Assembly: GCA_001600695.1 (NCBI GenBank)
Contig: BCKQ01000002.1
Location: forward strand, 248,001 to 312,000
Origin: Ascoidea asiatica
Lineage: Eukaryota > Ascomycota > Saccharomycetes > Ascoideales > Ascoideaceae
DNA length: 64,000 nt
Reading direction: 5' to 3'
Position 1 is the first letter of the stretch. Every line of letters starts with the position of its first letter. Positions 10,854 to 21,447 of the stretch are shown here, in pieces. The notes beneath the pieces are model-generated. The model did not search any database, had not been told where the DNA came from, and was given only the letters and a program-made list of their open reading frames with translations. A program made the translations under genes and the position numbers.

Positions 10854-11302
10854 TTTCCTTTGATGTCTTTTCCCCAAAACTCTTCGAACAATCGATAAAT
10901 ATTGGTTTTTTTTTTGCTTGTTTTTTCTGTTCTGTCTGCACTGTTTTTTTTCAATTTCTTTCAATTTTTATTTTTATTTTTATTTTTATTTTTATTTTTT
11001 TCTTACCGGATCACTATAGGGTAATACCTAATGGAACATACACGTGATATTACATAACACTTACACATATTTATTCTGGCTCACTCTCGCCCTGTTCACA
11101 AAACTGAACTGAAGTCAGAAGAGTTGTTTTTGCTTCTTTTCCTTCTTTTGCTTCGTTTGCTTCAATTGCTTATAGTCAAGATAGGAAACTCCAATGGTTT
11201 TATCAAAGTATTCTTTATTTCTTCTTAGACTATGGAATCTAAAAATATAACTATATTTAAGAATTATAATAAAGAAATATAATCAATCCAATAGTTTAAA
11301 AA
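10854..11302. promoter_or_regulatory. TRM112 / transporter divergent promoter
   Basis: This is the 450-bp region between divergent starts. It has a run of TTTTTA repeats at about 10970-11000, a CACGTG box at 11041-11046 (context ACACGTGA), and a GC-richer patch to about 11110. The box resembles a Cbf1-type site. Confidence 0.55.
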
Positions 11303-13817
11303 ATGCCAAAAACATATAATATATCTTTCATAACTGCTATTATTGCTTTAGCTGGTTTATTAACTGGTTTAGATATATCTTCATTATCTGCTTTTATGGG
11401 AACTGATCAATTTATTACTTATTTTAATAATCCCAATAGTTTTTATCAAGGTTTAATGGCTGCTTCTAATCCTGCTGGTGCTTTAAGTACTTAATACTTA
11501 TTTACTCTTATAAATTTCAATAATTTTGTTATTCTCTCAAATTTATACTAACTTACATATCTGTATATGTTTTTAAGTTGGCTCTTTTATATCTGGGATT
11601 TTAAGTGATTATATTGGTAGAGTTAAAACTATTCAAATTGCGGCAATTTTTTGGATCATTGGTTCAATTGTTTCAATTTTCGTATTTAATTCTGAAATTT
11701 TAATTACCGCTAGAGCAATTAAAGGAATCTCTGTTGGTTTAATTTCTTCTGCAATTCCTGTTTATATATCTGAAATTGTACCTCAAAATAAAAAAGGTAC
11801 AATAATGTCAATAATTCAATGGTGCTTAACTTGGGGTATTTTATTAATGTTTTATTTAAGTTATGCTTTTGCAAAAATTAGTTCCGATAAATCTTTTAGA
11901 TTAGCTTGGGGTATTGAAATGGTCCCTGCAATTTTATTATTTTTTTTTGCTTTTCTTTTACCTGAATCTCCCAAATGGCTTTTCTCAAAATCAAAGTGGT
12001 CTGAGGGTATAAAAATAATGAACAAACTTCAAAATTCTAATATTTCAAAAAAAACTTCTATAAATTCAACATCCGAAAAACTATCTGAAAATTCAGCAGA
12101 AAATAGTAATGAGTTTAAAAATGAACTTACAAAGGAAATTAATTCTAATTCTGTTGAAAATATAATCTCAAACTCTAATAAAAATACCATTAGTTTAAAT
12201 TCTTTTACCCTTGTTAATTCCCCAATCAATCAAATTAATCCAATCAAAAATAAAATTGAACTTTCTTCTCCTCAAAATAAAAATGATAATGAACTATCAA
12301 TAATTTCCGCATATCAAAATAATATTACAAAAAATTCTGATATTTCTTATTTATCTTTATTTTCTTCTAATCTCATTAGACATACTTTAATTGGAATTGC
12401 TGTTCAATCAATTAGCCAATTATGTGGTATAAATGTTTTAATGTATTTTCTTGTTTATATTTGTGAAATGATTGGTTTAGATAATGAAGCTAAAATTTTA
12501 GCAACTTCAATTCAATATATTGTTAATGTTATTTTCACTATATTTCCAATAATTTGGTTAGATGGTCTTAGAAGAAAAGATGTTTTAATAATTGGTTCCT
12601 CCTTTTTAGGGGTTTGTCTTACTTCAATATCTTTAATAATGTTTTTTTATGGTCATCAAATTCCTCCTCTTAATGGAAATCCTTCCATTCAATGGGAAAT
12701 TAAAGGTAAACCCGGTTCAACTGTTTTAGCATTATGCTATTTATTTGTAGCAATTTTTGCTTCCACTTTGGCTTGTGCTGCTTGGTTATATACTGGGGAA
12801 ATTTTCCCAGTTAAAGCAAAAGGTAAGGGAACATCCATATGCATGTGTGTTTCATGGCTTTTAAGCACTTCTTTAACATTCTTAGGTCCAATTTTAATGC
12901 AATACTTAAAATGGGCCGTTTTTTTGCTCTTTGGTGTTATTTGTTTAATCGGTACTTTAATAATCATATTTTTATTTCCAGAAACAATAGATAAAACAGA
13001 TAGAGAAATTGAATACATTTTTTATTCCGAAAAGAAAAATTATAATTCTAAACTTCAACCCAAATCTTCAATATTTAAAAATAATTCTTTGAAAGAAAAT
13101 GTACAAATAGAAGAAAAATCAAATGTTTTTAAAGTTTCAGAAAAAAGAAAAAATTCTCTAATTTCCAATTCATCAACATTAATTTCAAAAAAAATTGCTG
13201 AAAATACTAACAAACTTGATTTCTCTAAGCAAATCGATTCTAAAAAAGAATTTAAAACAGAAACGGGAAATGAAAGAGCAAATTTAAATAAAGGAGATAT
13301 TCAAAGTGAAAGTGAATGTGAAAGTGAGAATAACAACTTCCAAACAGCATTAGATAGCCAACAACCTACATTTTTGACACTTGGAAACAGTATTTTTGGA
13401 ACAAGAAAAGAAGGTTTAAATGAAACTAATACTATGTTTGGTTCAATGCAGGAAAATAAATACGAAAGCAATAGCCATTCAGATTCACAAGCTAGTAAAA
13501 ATTCGATAAAACCTCTTCCGGCTCCATTTGTACACCCTATAAGCAATATCCAAACAGAACATAATTATAAGTCTTCTGTTACTAATAAAAATAATAATCT
13601 AACAATTTTGGCAGTCAAACAGAATATGAAAAAAAACTCGACTGATAAAGTAAAGCTGGAAAATTTTATAGATAGATCTCCTTCTATGCTTAATCCACCT
13701 GAGAGTGGAAATAATCTTTTTTCTCAATCATATCAGTTCAAGCAAGATGCAGTAGGTTCACTGAACCCATTTGCTAACCCTTCTCCCTTTCAAAATTTTA
13801 AAAACTTTCCAAAATGA
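11303..13817 (+). CDS. MFS sugar transporter with large central loop and long C-terminal tail
   Basis: Joining exons 11303-11486 and 11578-13817 gives 807 residues. Sugar-porter signatures are present: LDISSLSAFMGTDQF in helix 1, then after the splice GALIGSF...SDYIGR, PESPKW at about residue 190, QLCGIN at about 343 and PET at about 529. The N-terminus resembles the yeast and fungal transporters with FDISSMSAIIGTDQ rather than the S. cerevisiae Hxt set. Two features are unusual. A loop of about 105 Asn/Ser-rich residues (212-317) sits between helices 6 and 7. The cytosolic tail of about 260 residues recalls the Snf3/Rgt2 glucose sensors, although I see no Snf3-type tail repeat. The substrate cannot be told from the sequence. 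The protein could be a transporter or a sensor. Confidence 0.85.
11487..11577 (+). other. Intron in the sugar transporter gene
   Basis: This 91-nt intron is inferred because the first exon hits a stop at 11494 while the conserved frame resumes downstream. The branch site TACTAAC is at 11546-11552 and the acceptor TTTTTAAG is at 11577. The donor reads GTACTT, which is non-canonical. The join restores an Ile codon and gives GALIGSF, as expected for the family. Confidence 0.75.
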
Positions 13818-14043
13818 ATATTAAATTGTGGCTCACCTTTGCAATTTTTACTCGATTTTGTTGCCAGTTTTTCACTATTTCAGGTCTTTAAACTTTTTTT
13901 TTGATTTTTTGTTGTTATAGCTGTAAATGTTCTTTTTTTGAATTTTCTGTTAAGTATTAAATCTATTTGCACTATCTTTTTATACACTTTAAATAAATAA
14001 TTACTTAGTTCATTAAAATATATATATATATAAAAGCACATTT

Positions 14044-16317
14044 TTATACATTTACTTTATCATTTAGTTTACGATTGATAATCCTGGCATTATTTACTAA
14101 TATTAAAAGTAAATCTTCAAATGTATGCCGATCATCATCTGCCTGTAAGGCTTCAAAACTTTCTAATAAATATTCTCGATTCATTTCTATTTCAAGTTCA
14201 AAACTATTGGTTGTAGTCATTTTACTTGGATCAAATCTCAGAGGGGTTTCGGTTTTTACTTTAGTAGCATCAATTCTGGTGTTAGTTTTAGTATGAAAGT
14301 AAGTATCCCTATTTTTATGCCTTAATCCCTTTATGTTACCTTTTAAGGCTTCATTTGATTCCACAGGCAATTCTAATGACAACGATATTTTAAAATCAAA
14401 TAAATTATTGGGATTATGAATCAATAAATCAGCTATTCTGACCTTTGATATTGAATCCACTACTCTTCCAGTACTTGCATCCTTTGTAATTCTTGCTTCA
14501 AAAGGTTTTTCATTTGGCCTTGCAACCTCATATTCATAATCAATATGATCTGTTTTAAGAACTTTGAATTCCGACTTTTTATCGGATTCTGCTAATGAAT
14601 TCAAATATATCATAAGTCTATGATACATATCATCACTAATACCAGGTTTGAACATATAATTATTTTGATCCACAACTATGACCTCGTTAGAGATAGGCAA
14701 ATCAATCCTTCGGTCTTCTGCCCTAGACCATATATGCCCAAATTTGAATTCGAATTCAATAAATTTTAAGTGTTCTATAGGTTTAACTTTCAACATGTTA
14801 GCATACATCCAATAAGTAATTTTTCGAAGCATGTCATCGTATGGCTGAATATTCAACATTGAAATTTGTAAGTCGTGCTTGAATTTAGGTTTACCTTGAA
14901 TCTCAGATCCACTTATAGGGTTAAAAACCTGGGGAATAGGAACAATAGACGGTATAGCTATAGGTATGGTATTTATCATTTGGGTTAATAAAGGATCAGG
15001 CTGTAAATTTTCTTTTGGAATCCAGTCTTGAGCCCAAATAGGAGGAGTTAAATATCGTTTTGGTTTTTGCTTTTTTTGAATTGTCTTTAAAAGTTGAAGC
15101 TCTTCAGAAATTCCTTTAATAGTTTTATCTTCGGATTCTGAAGTTGAAGTTTCTATTACTGTAACAGTTGACGTTGTTGTTGAGAGGTCTTGTTTTCTTT
15201 CAAATTTTTGTTCTTGTTCATTATTTTCTAGTTTTTCTTTCATCTGTTCCTTATCAACATTATTAATGAGAGCACTTATATCATTGGACTTTTTATTTAT
15301 AGTATTAATATTTCTAGGCTCGTTCTGGAAGTTGTTTGACAGTTTATCATTATATAAATTAGAGGTTTCGGGCTTATTTATTAACATTTCTAATGAAGGT
15401 CGTTTAATTATATTAGATTCTCGGTTTTTGGAGAAATCTTCCAGAAAAAATTTATCATTTCTCGAAGAATCATTTACAATACCAGGCTGAGGATTCATTA
15501 GGCTTTTTACAGGCATTTTCTGGATAGGTAACTGTTTTGAGACTGATGCTAGCTGAGATTGAGGTTGCTGTTGAATTTGAGGGTGGTTATTCAAGGATAC
15601 AAGAGAAGAAGATCTTTGTGTGGTAACAGGAGAATTTGAAACACTTGAGCCACCAGATATAGAACCAGAATTTATTAAATGGGTGTTAGGATTTGGATAG
15701 CCAGACAGTCTAGCAAATCTGGGAGTTTCCACTCCATTTAAATCTACATCATTTTCATTAGTTAAACTTGCAATACTAGTTCTTCTGAATTGATTGGCAG
15801 GAATGGTGGAAGAAGTGCTGGAATTTCTACTACTATCATTCATATTTTGGCTTTGATTTTGAATAGGGAAATTGAAAGTATGATTTGAATTGGAGTTGAT
15901 TTGAGGCAAGGTTAAATTTCTGTTGATAGGATGAGGTGGGTTAAGAATTGAATTATTATTTCCAGCCATATTTCCTGGTGGAAGAGGAAATGTAGAAGAC
16001 CCTTTTAATGAATAAGGTGAACTAAATTGAGGAATAGAAGACAGTCTGGTGAACTTTTGATTATCAAATCTTTGAGTCTGTTGTGAAGTCTGTTGTAGTT
16101 GATGCAGATTTTGAATACTAGGAAGCTGCCCTGGTAACTGAATCGAGCTGAAATTTTCACTATTATTACCGATAATACTCGTATTAGAATTGCTTGTATT
16201 GAGAGTAGATCTTAGACCACTATTATTGTTCTGATGATACGAGTTCAAATCCGAATTTGGATTTTCTTTCTCTTGAGAATTATCATTGTTCAATATTCTC
16301 ATGAAATCTCTGGCCAT
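14044..16317 (-). CDS. CET1: mRNA 5'-triphosphatase, capping enzyme beta subunit
   Basis: The 757-residue protein has a long Gln/Asn/Ser-rich N-terminal half, the guanylyltransferase-binding motif WAQDW at residue 428 (WAQKW in S. cerevisiae Cet1), and a C-terminal triphosphate-tunnel domain. The two metal-binding strands are visible: EFEFK at about 520-524 and ELEIE at 707-711. The enzyme removes the gamma-phosphate of nascent pre-mRNA, the first step of capping, in complex with Ceg1 in the nucleus. S. cerevisiae Cet1 has 549 residues, so the extra length lies in the N-terminal low-complexity region. The paralogue Ctl1 lacks the WAQxW segment, which favours CET1. The gene is divergent from CCM1. 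Confidence 0.93.
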   Translation of the reverse strand: MARDFMRILNNDNSQEKENPNSDLNSYHQNNNSGLRSTLNTSNSNTSIIGNNSENFSSIQLPGQLPSIQNLHQLQQTSQQTQRFDNQKFTRLSSIPQFSSPYSLKGSSTFPLPPGNMAGNNNSILNPPHPINRNLTLPQINSNSNHTFNFPIQNQSQNMNDSSRNSSTSSTIPANQFRRTSIASLTNENDVDLNGVETPRFARLSGYPNPNTHLINSGSISGGSSVSNSPVTTQRSSSLVSLNNHPQIQQQPQSQLASVSKQLPIQKMPVKSLMNPQPGIVNDSSRNDKFFLEDFSKNRESNIIKRPSLEMLINKPETSNLYNDKLSNNFQNEPRNINTINKKSNDISALINNVDKEQMKEKLENNEQEQKFERKQDLSTTTSTVTVIETSTSESEDKTIKGISEELQLLKTIQKKQKPKRYLTPPIWAQDWIPKENLQPDPLLTQMINTIPIAIPSIVPIPQVFNPISGSEIQGKPKFKHDLQISMLNIQPYDDMLRKITYWMYANMLKVKPIEHLKFIEFEFKFGHIWSRAEDRRIDLPISNEVIVVDQNNYMFKPGISDDMYHRLMIYLNSLAESDKKSEFKVLKTDHIDYEYEVARPNEKPFEARITKDASTGRVVDSISKVRIADLLIHNPNNLFDFKISLSLELPVESNEALKGNIKGLRHKNRDTYFHTKTNTRIDATKVKTETPLRFDPSKMTTTNSFELEIEMNREYLLESFEALQADDDRHTFEDLLLILVNNARIINRKLNDKVNV

Positions 16318-16933
16318 TATTTCAAATATATAAATGAATCACTAAAATTGAATTTAAATATAAAAACACCGACTAGAAAAAATATTAGTAATGAAAAATT
16401 TAAAGTATGTAGATGACTATAATGCTAAGGTTATTATAATTCAGATAAAAAAGCGAGCACGCTTAATTGAAAAAGATACAATATGAACAATGGTTCTAGA
16501 GCTCTATTGTAAAGTTTCTGAAAATACTGTAGTGCTAATTAGTTTAATACTTATTGTTTAATGGTAATTTATTTCATATTATTTTTCAACTATTTCTTAG
16601 GCATTTGCTGGTTATTTCTTGTTTTTGTGTTTATTATTTGTTTATTTATTCCAATTCCTGCTTTTGATTCTAATTGTTTTGCGAATTTTCTGTTTTGCGT
16701 ACGCTAAGAAAATTTTAAAAGGTTTAAGAGTTTAAACCCCAATATAGAGGTTTGTGATGACCCTTCGTACTGGTTTCCGGAAAATCAAAGAAATTTCAAA
16801 CTTTCACGAAAGTTTTTCAGTAGGAGAAAAATATTGGCATAAATTTTTGATTTATGTAGATAAAAAAAATTTTGAAAATCAATAAAAAAATAAAACTAAA
16901 GTCAGGAAAAAGGCAGCAAGTAAACTGAATGAG
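16318..16933. promoter_or_regulatory. CET1 / CCM1 divergent promoter
   Basis: This is a 616-bp divergent spacer, AT-rich with T-tracts. It has a small GC-richer element at 16453-16466 (GCGAGCACGC) and a TTTCCGGAAA palindrome near 16784. No ORF or RNA is recognised. Confidence 0.5.
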
Positions 16934-19420
16934 ATGGGTTCGGGATTCAAAGAGCTCTCAAAAATTGGCACATCTCTAAATTTCTTCGTTCAGTCAAGAT
17001 CAATTGTAAATGTTTCCTCAAATAAGCATAAACGAAGATTTGACCCTACTCGTCTATCTTTATCAGCTCTCCAGGATTATATATTAGAAGGAGATATCAA
17101 ATCAAACAAACAAAATAAAGCAAATCTTTCCTTAGATTTATCTAGAATAAAAAGAATAGATCAAATAACCAAAAAATTTAAAGAAAGGGTGAATAAAAAT
17201 GAGAGTTTAAAGAAAAAATCAATTCAAAATGAACTATTATCTTCTACACTAGAGAACGATGATTATGAAAAAGATTCAAATACCATTTTAAATAGTATAT
17301 ATCCACCTCCAGTGGACCTTGATCCTGTAAATATAAAGTCAATAAAATCAGAGAATAGTAATTACCAATCTTTATCATCTCTTCCTAGCTTGAAAAATAT
17401 AGAACTAAAAGATAAAATAATAAATGCTTTTTATAAAGATTGTGACAATCATACCAAGTCATTTTTTGATGAACCGGCAATTGGAATAACTTTACCAGAC
17501 TCAATATTCGATAAAATTAAATCTTCTTCAATAATTAATATAGTTTCCAAGCATAATCAGAATTGGGTAGCAGTTATTCAAGATTTATATAAAAATAAAA
17601 ATGGGTTTCAGAATGTATCTATTGAAGATATAGAAAACTTTTTACATCTAATTCCAGTAGATCAGAGGCAGCATATAATTCCTATTTTTTTAGAAATGTT
17701 ATCTGATCAAAACTTAAAGCCAACACGATATATGTATGATTGTATTTTACAATCTATTGCAAAAACTGGCAACAATAATATGATAGATTCATTTTATGAT
17801 CAAATGATATCAGAAAAGATTCCTCCAACTATATATACATTTGGTAACGTATTTTCTTGCATATCTAAATCTGTTTTATATCTCAATTATCCAATCAAGC
17901 AAGAAGAGATTTTTTCTAAAATGAATTATTATTTGTCTCAAATGAAAGAATATAATATTGAAATTAAACAAAATTTAGTTATTATTACCACTTTATTACA
18001 AATATCAATCAAATTGAATAATATGAAACAATGTGCTGAAATTTATGATATGTTTAAATTCAATTCAATCAAAATTGATACAAAAGTTTATAATTCTTTA
18101 ATATTACTCTATTATAAAAATAAGAATATTCCAAAATGTTTAGATTTATATGAAGATATGATTTTAAACTCAGTGGAACCTGATTTTCAAACATTTACAA
18201 CCTTAGCAAAAGCTTGTTCAAGAGAGAATAAATTTATCTTAAAGGGGTGGGATTTTTTTGTGAAAGCTTATATTCAGAATAAAAATGATATTAATGAGAC
18301 TTTGCTAGAAACACTTATGTTTCTTTGTGTAAAAGATTCGGATTTAGTTATGGTACGAGTGTTATTTTCTAAAATTTATCAATCTACAAATAAAATAGAA
18401 CCGAAATTATTAAATCATCTTTTAACGGGTTATAAAGGTGCTCAAAGTTCCAGAACAACCCTAAACGAGAAAAAACTTCCTGTCATGTTAAGTTTTAGTT
18501 TTGGTATTAATTTAAGAAGAAATATATTAACATCTGTTAATTTTAAAAGCTTCATATTGCCTTCTGAATACGAAGACGTAAAAAATCAAGATATTAAAAC
18601 CTTACCGTTATTACCGATTTATGAATTGAACAATGATTCACAAATAATCGCTGAATCTAATGCTATATGGTCTTATTGCCTAACAAACTATCCGGATTCT
18701 ATAAGTATTGAAAACGTTGGAGCTTTCTTAAATGTTGCGGTGGAACAAGGTGAAAATGTTGATGAGTTTATCAATAGATTTAATAAAACCTCTTATTTTG
18801 AAGATGAAGCTTTGATTTTCAAAAAGCATGATAAATCAGGAGTTTTATCCATTATTGAAGAGGAAGTTGAAAAATACAATATATCTGAGGAAACAGAAAA
18901 TCACATTAATGTTAATGTAAATCATAAGAATATTAAAACTGCAATACCTAAAGCATTAGAGGAAAGTAGTCATTTAGATTTTAAGCTTGCAAGAAATGAT
19001 GTATTATATAACATTGCATTAAAGGCTGCAAGAAAATATAAAAATATAGAATTTGCTCAACAAATTTGGATAGAAAGAGGGAAATTTAGAAAAACCTCAG
19101 CTTTTAAAAATAATGATAATGTTACCAAGAGAAGAAAAGATTTTGAATTTGCAAGAGCTATGATAAATACATTTATTTCCATTGGTTATTTAAAAGATGC
19201 TTTAAATATCGTTTTGAGTACGGAAAGTCAGTTTGATTGGAACTTTTATTATCTCAAAAACTTGTATGTTGCAGCAGAAAATATAGGTGATGAGTATATA
19301 AGAAAAAGTGTAAGTCAAATTTGCAATTCTAAAAAACATAGTAAAAGGGAATTAAAAGAAATGTTAAAGCAAGAAGAATTCAAAAAAAAACATCCAAATA
19401 GTTCATTCATGGGGATTTAA
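16934..19420 (+). CDS. CCM1: Mitochondrial PPR protein Ccm1
   Basis: The 828-residue protein aligns by eye with S. cerevisiae Ccm1 over several blocks. These are the HNQNWVAVIQDLY segment at about residue 210, the PPR array at about 250-450, the diagnostic LPLLPIYELN...QIIAESNAIWSY at about 555-580, and IWIERGKFRKT near 715. Ccm1 is a pentatricopeptide-repeat protein needed for mitochondrial intron removal and for stability of the small-subunit (15S) rRNA. The first 30 residues are basic and hydroxylated, compatible with a mitochondrial presequence. The ATG at 16934 is the first in frame. It is divergent from CET1 and convergent with the broken acetyltransferase gene. Confidence 0.9.
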   Translation: MGSGFKELSKIGTSLNFFVQSRSIVNVSSNKHKRRFDPTRLSLSALQDYILEGDIKSNKQNKANLSLDLSRIKRIDQITKKFKERVNKNESLKKKSIQNELLSSTLENDDYEKDSNTILNSIYPPPVDLDPVNIKSIKSENSNYQSLSSLPSLKNIELKDKIINAFYKDCDNHTKSFFDEPAIGITLPDSIFDKIKSSSIINIVSKHNQNWVAVIQDLYKNKNGFQNVSIEDIENFLHLIPVDQRQHIIPIFLEMLSDQNLKPTRYMYDCILQSIAKTGNNNMIDSFYDQMISEKIPPTIYTFGNVFSCISKSVLYLNYPIKQEEIFSKMNYYLSQMKEYNIEIKQNLVIITTLLQISIKLNNMKQCAEIYDMFKFNSIKIDTKVYNSLILLYYKNKNIPKCLDLYEDMILNSVEPDFQTFTTLAKACSRENKFILKGWDFFVKAYIQNKNDINETLLETLMFLCVKDSDLVMVRVLFSKIYQSTNKIEPKLLNHLLTGYKGAQSSRTTLNEKKLPVMLSFSFGINLRRNILTSVNFKSFILPSEYEDVKNQDIKTLPLLPIYELNNDSQIIAESNAIWSYCLTNYPDSISIENVGAFLNVAVEQGENVDEFINRFNKTSYFEDEALIFKKHDKSGVLSIIEEEVEKYNISEETENHINVNVNHKNIKTAIPKALEESSHLDFKLARNDVLYNIALKAARKYKNIEFAQQIWIERGKFRKTSAFKNNDNVTKRRKDFEFARAMINTFISIGYLKDALNIVLSTESQFDWNFYYLKNLYVAAENIGDEYIRKSVSQICNSKKHSKRELKEMLKQEEFKKKHPNSSFMGI

Positions 19421-19640
19421 TCTATAACAAAGATTGAATCAAAATGTGTAAATAGCTTTGTATATATACTGTAGTATTTCTTTTTTTTTCTATTTATAAA
19501 TGGAGACGATTTAGCGATTGTCTAAAAGTATTAATGCAAATAAAAATCTGAACAATAAATTCAGTAAAAAGCAATATATAATTTAAGGAATAGTGTTTTT
19601 TCAATTATAAGAAAACGAAAGAAAATGGTTTTAGTGAGAA

Positions 19641-20335
19641 TTAACTGAGATCTTTTCCAAAAATAATTGCACCAACCGGTTCATCAGTTCCGGTTAATCT
19701 GCCAGCATTCTTAATGTAACCTATTCTTTCAAACCCTAAAGAATCCCAGATTTTATAACTTCCAGGATTATTTTCAAATACAAGATTAAAAACAGAATAA
19801 GTATATCCAAGTTTAGGAGCCCATTTAAGATACATTTTACCTAAATTTTTTCCAATTTTGAGTCCAGAACCTCTATATTTAAAGTTAACTAAAAACCCAG
19901 CATTACAATTATGTGAACAGTGGCCAGCATAATTTGGTTTAATGTAATTCATACCAAGAAAGCAAGTATCCCAATCATTGAAGTTAGGATCTTTTATTTT
20001 CTTAGAAGTTGATTCAATATTACCCAATAACATTATATTACTAAAAAATGAAACCAATGATGATCAAACTCATCTTTGGATAATGGATAAAATTGTGGAT
20101 AAGTGTCACCTTTTAAAATTTCTTTATTGAATAGTTCAAAACAATAATTAAATAAGGTTTCTGAAATCTCATCTTTTGATTCAATTGGAAAACAAGTTGC
20201 TTTTAGATCATCTTTCAAAATAATTTCTTCTGGTTTACTAATTAATTTTATTTTTTCAGCTTTGATTTTCAAAAGCTCTTCTTCATGATTTTCACTGAAT
20301 GGCACAGAACTAGAACCTGAAAATTTGGTAGCCAT
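19641..20335 (-). pseudogene. MPR1-like: Mpr1-like N-acetyltransferase, interrupted by a -1 frameshift
   Basis: Two overlapping frames (20335-20033, 100 residues, and 20057-19641) together cover one GNAT protein similar to Mpr1, the yeast azetidine-2-carboxylate/proline-analogue acetyltransferase. The N-terminal part carries CFPIESKD...LFNYCFELFN and ends DHHWFHF. The C-terminal part carries YIKPNYAGHCSHNCNAGFLVN, KWAPKLGYTYSVFNLVFENN, KIWDSLGFERIGY and AIIFGKDL. The switch falls at a run of six Ts on the coding strand (20045-20050). A single missing T would explain the break. It may be a homopolymer error in a draft assembly, or a recent inactivation, because both halves are otherwise well conserved. 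The gene is divergent from IMP2. Confidence 0.85.
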
Positions 20336-20870
20336 TTTGTATTATTCTATAATAGCAAAAAAAGACTATTATATATAAAAAAAAAAAAAAAAGTTGAATG
20401 AGAAACTAATATTTCTTCTTTTTACTATTTTTAATAACAAAAAAAAAAAAAAAAAATTGGTGATTTAAAATCTGCTTTATTTGAATAGAGTATGTTAATT
20501 AATTAATTAATCTAATTACTCATAAGCCATAAATTCATTATGAGAACAAATCTAAGACTGATTCGAGTTGAGAAAACTACTTATTTAGGACAAAAAGCCG
20601 TCAAATATTTTTCACATGACTTACCCATTACAGTGGTTTTAATTTATACTATACGCATTTTTATACCGTTGATGGCTTGTTTTTGAATAAAAAAATAAAA
20701 ATACTAAACTTTAGGAAATTGAGTAAAGTAGTTTTGGAAATTGAAACAATTAAATCACTTAATGTTCACTTTAAATGATCTGATAAAACATTTTATTGAT
20801 CAAGAAGTGATTCAATGATAGAATCCAAAACTAAATATAAAAAAAATTTAAGAATAAGTTATTTAGATAA
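20336..20870. promoter_or_regulatory. MPR1-like / IMP2 divergent spacer
   Basis: AT-rich. It contains A-runs of about 16 at 20381-20396 and 20441-20457 and an (TTAA)n stretch near 20495-20512. No GC island and no CACGTG box were seen, unlike most divergent gaps of this window. Confidence 0.5.
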
Positions 20871-20894
20871 GTGATTTATACACTTTTCAAATCA

Positions 20895-21419
20895 ATGAGC
20901 TTTTTTAATTCTAGATTAAAATCAACATTTAAAGTTGGAATAATAGGATTATCATGGATTCCAGTAGCTATAGTGTTTGATAAACATTTTTATTCATTAT
21001 ATACAGTTAAAGGTAGTTCAATGAAACCAACATTTAATGATATTAAAGGTGAATTAACAACAGTTTTAATATCGAAATATTATTCTAAAGATATAAATAA
21101 TATAAAAATTAATGATGTTGTAGTATTAATGTCACCAAATGATTCTGAGAAAATTGTTGTTAAAAGAGTTAAAGGTATTCAAGGAGATACAATTAAAACA
21201 AGATATCCATTTCCAAGAAATAAATGTTATATTCCAAGAAATCATTTATGGGTTGAGGGTGATAATATTCATTCATTAGATAGTAATACATATGGACCAA
21301 TATCTTGTGGTTTAATTACAGGTAAAGTAATAAAAATAATATCACCTTTAAGAAAAGTTGGAGATATTCCTAATGGTGGTAGAGAAGCAAGACTTTCTAA
21401 AATTGAATTAACTATTTAA
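20895..21419 (+). CDS. IMP2: Mitochondrial inner membrane protease subunit 2
   Basis: This is a 174-residue member of the type I signal peptidase family (S. cerevisiae Imp2 has 177). One N-terminal membrane helix (residues about 13-28) precedes the catalytic domain. The nucleophile Ser42 lies in GSSMKPT and the general base Lys90 in IVVKRVKG. The C-terminal block VEGDN and DSNTYGPISCGLITGKV is typical. The IMP complex removes intermembrane-space sorting signals. The frame extends upstream to a GTG at 20871, but the first ATG is at 20895 and fits the family length. The 3' end lies 28 bp from the convergent LSC1. Confidence 0.93.
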   Translation: MSFFNSRLKSTFKVGIIGLSWIPVAIVFDKHFYSLYTVKGSSMKPTFNDIKGELTTVLISKYYSKDINNIKINDVVVLMSPNDSEKIVVKRVKGIQGDTIKTRYPFPRNKCYIPRNHLWVEGDNIHSLDSNTYGPISCGLITGKVIKIISPLRKVGDIPNGGREARLSKIELTI

Positions 21420-21447
21420 TATATTTAATATGTTTTAATTAATTGAT

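Noticed and set aside
10854-10964. N-terminal extension of Trm112
   Set aside because: The 37 upstream codons are basic low complexity. The family start is the internal ATG at 10853.
20871-20894. GTG start for IMP2
   Set aside because: The ATG at 20895 gives the usual family length and catalytic residue numbering.
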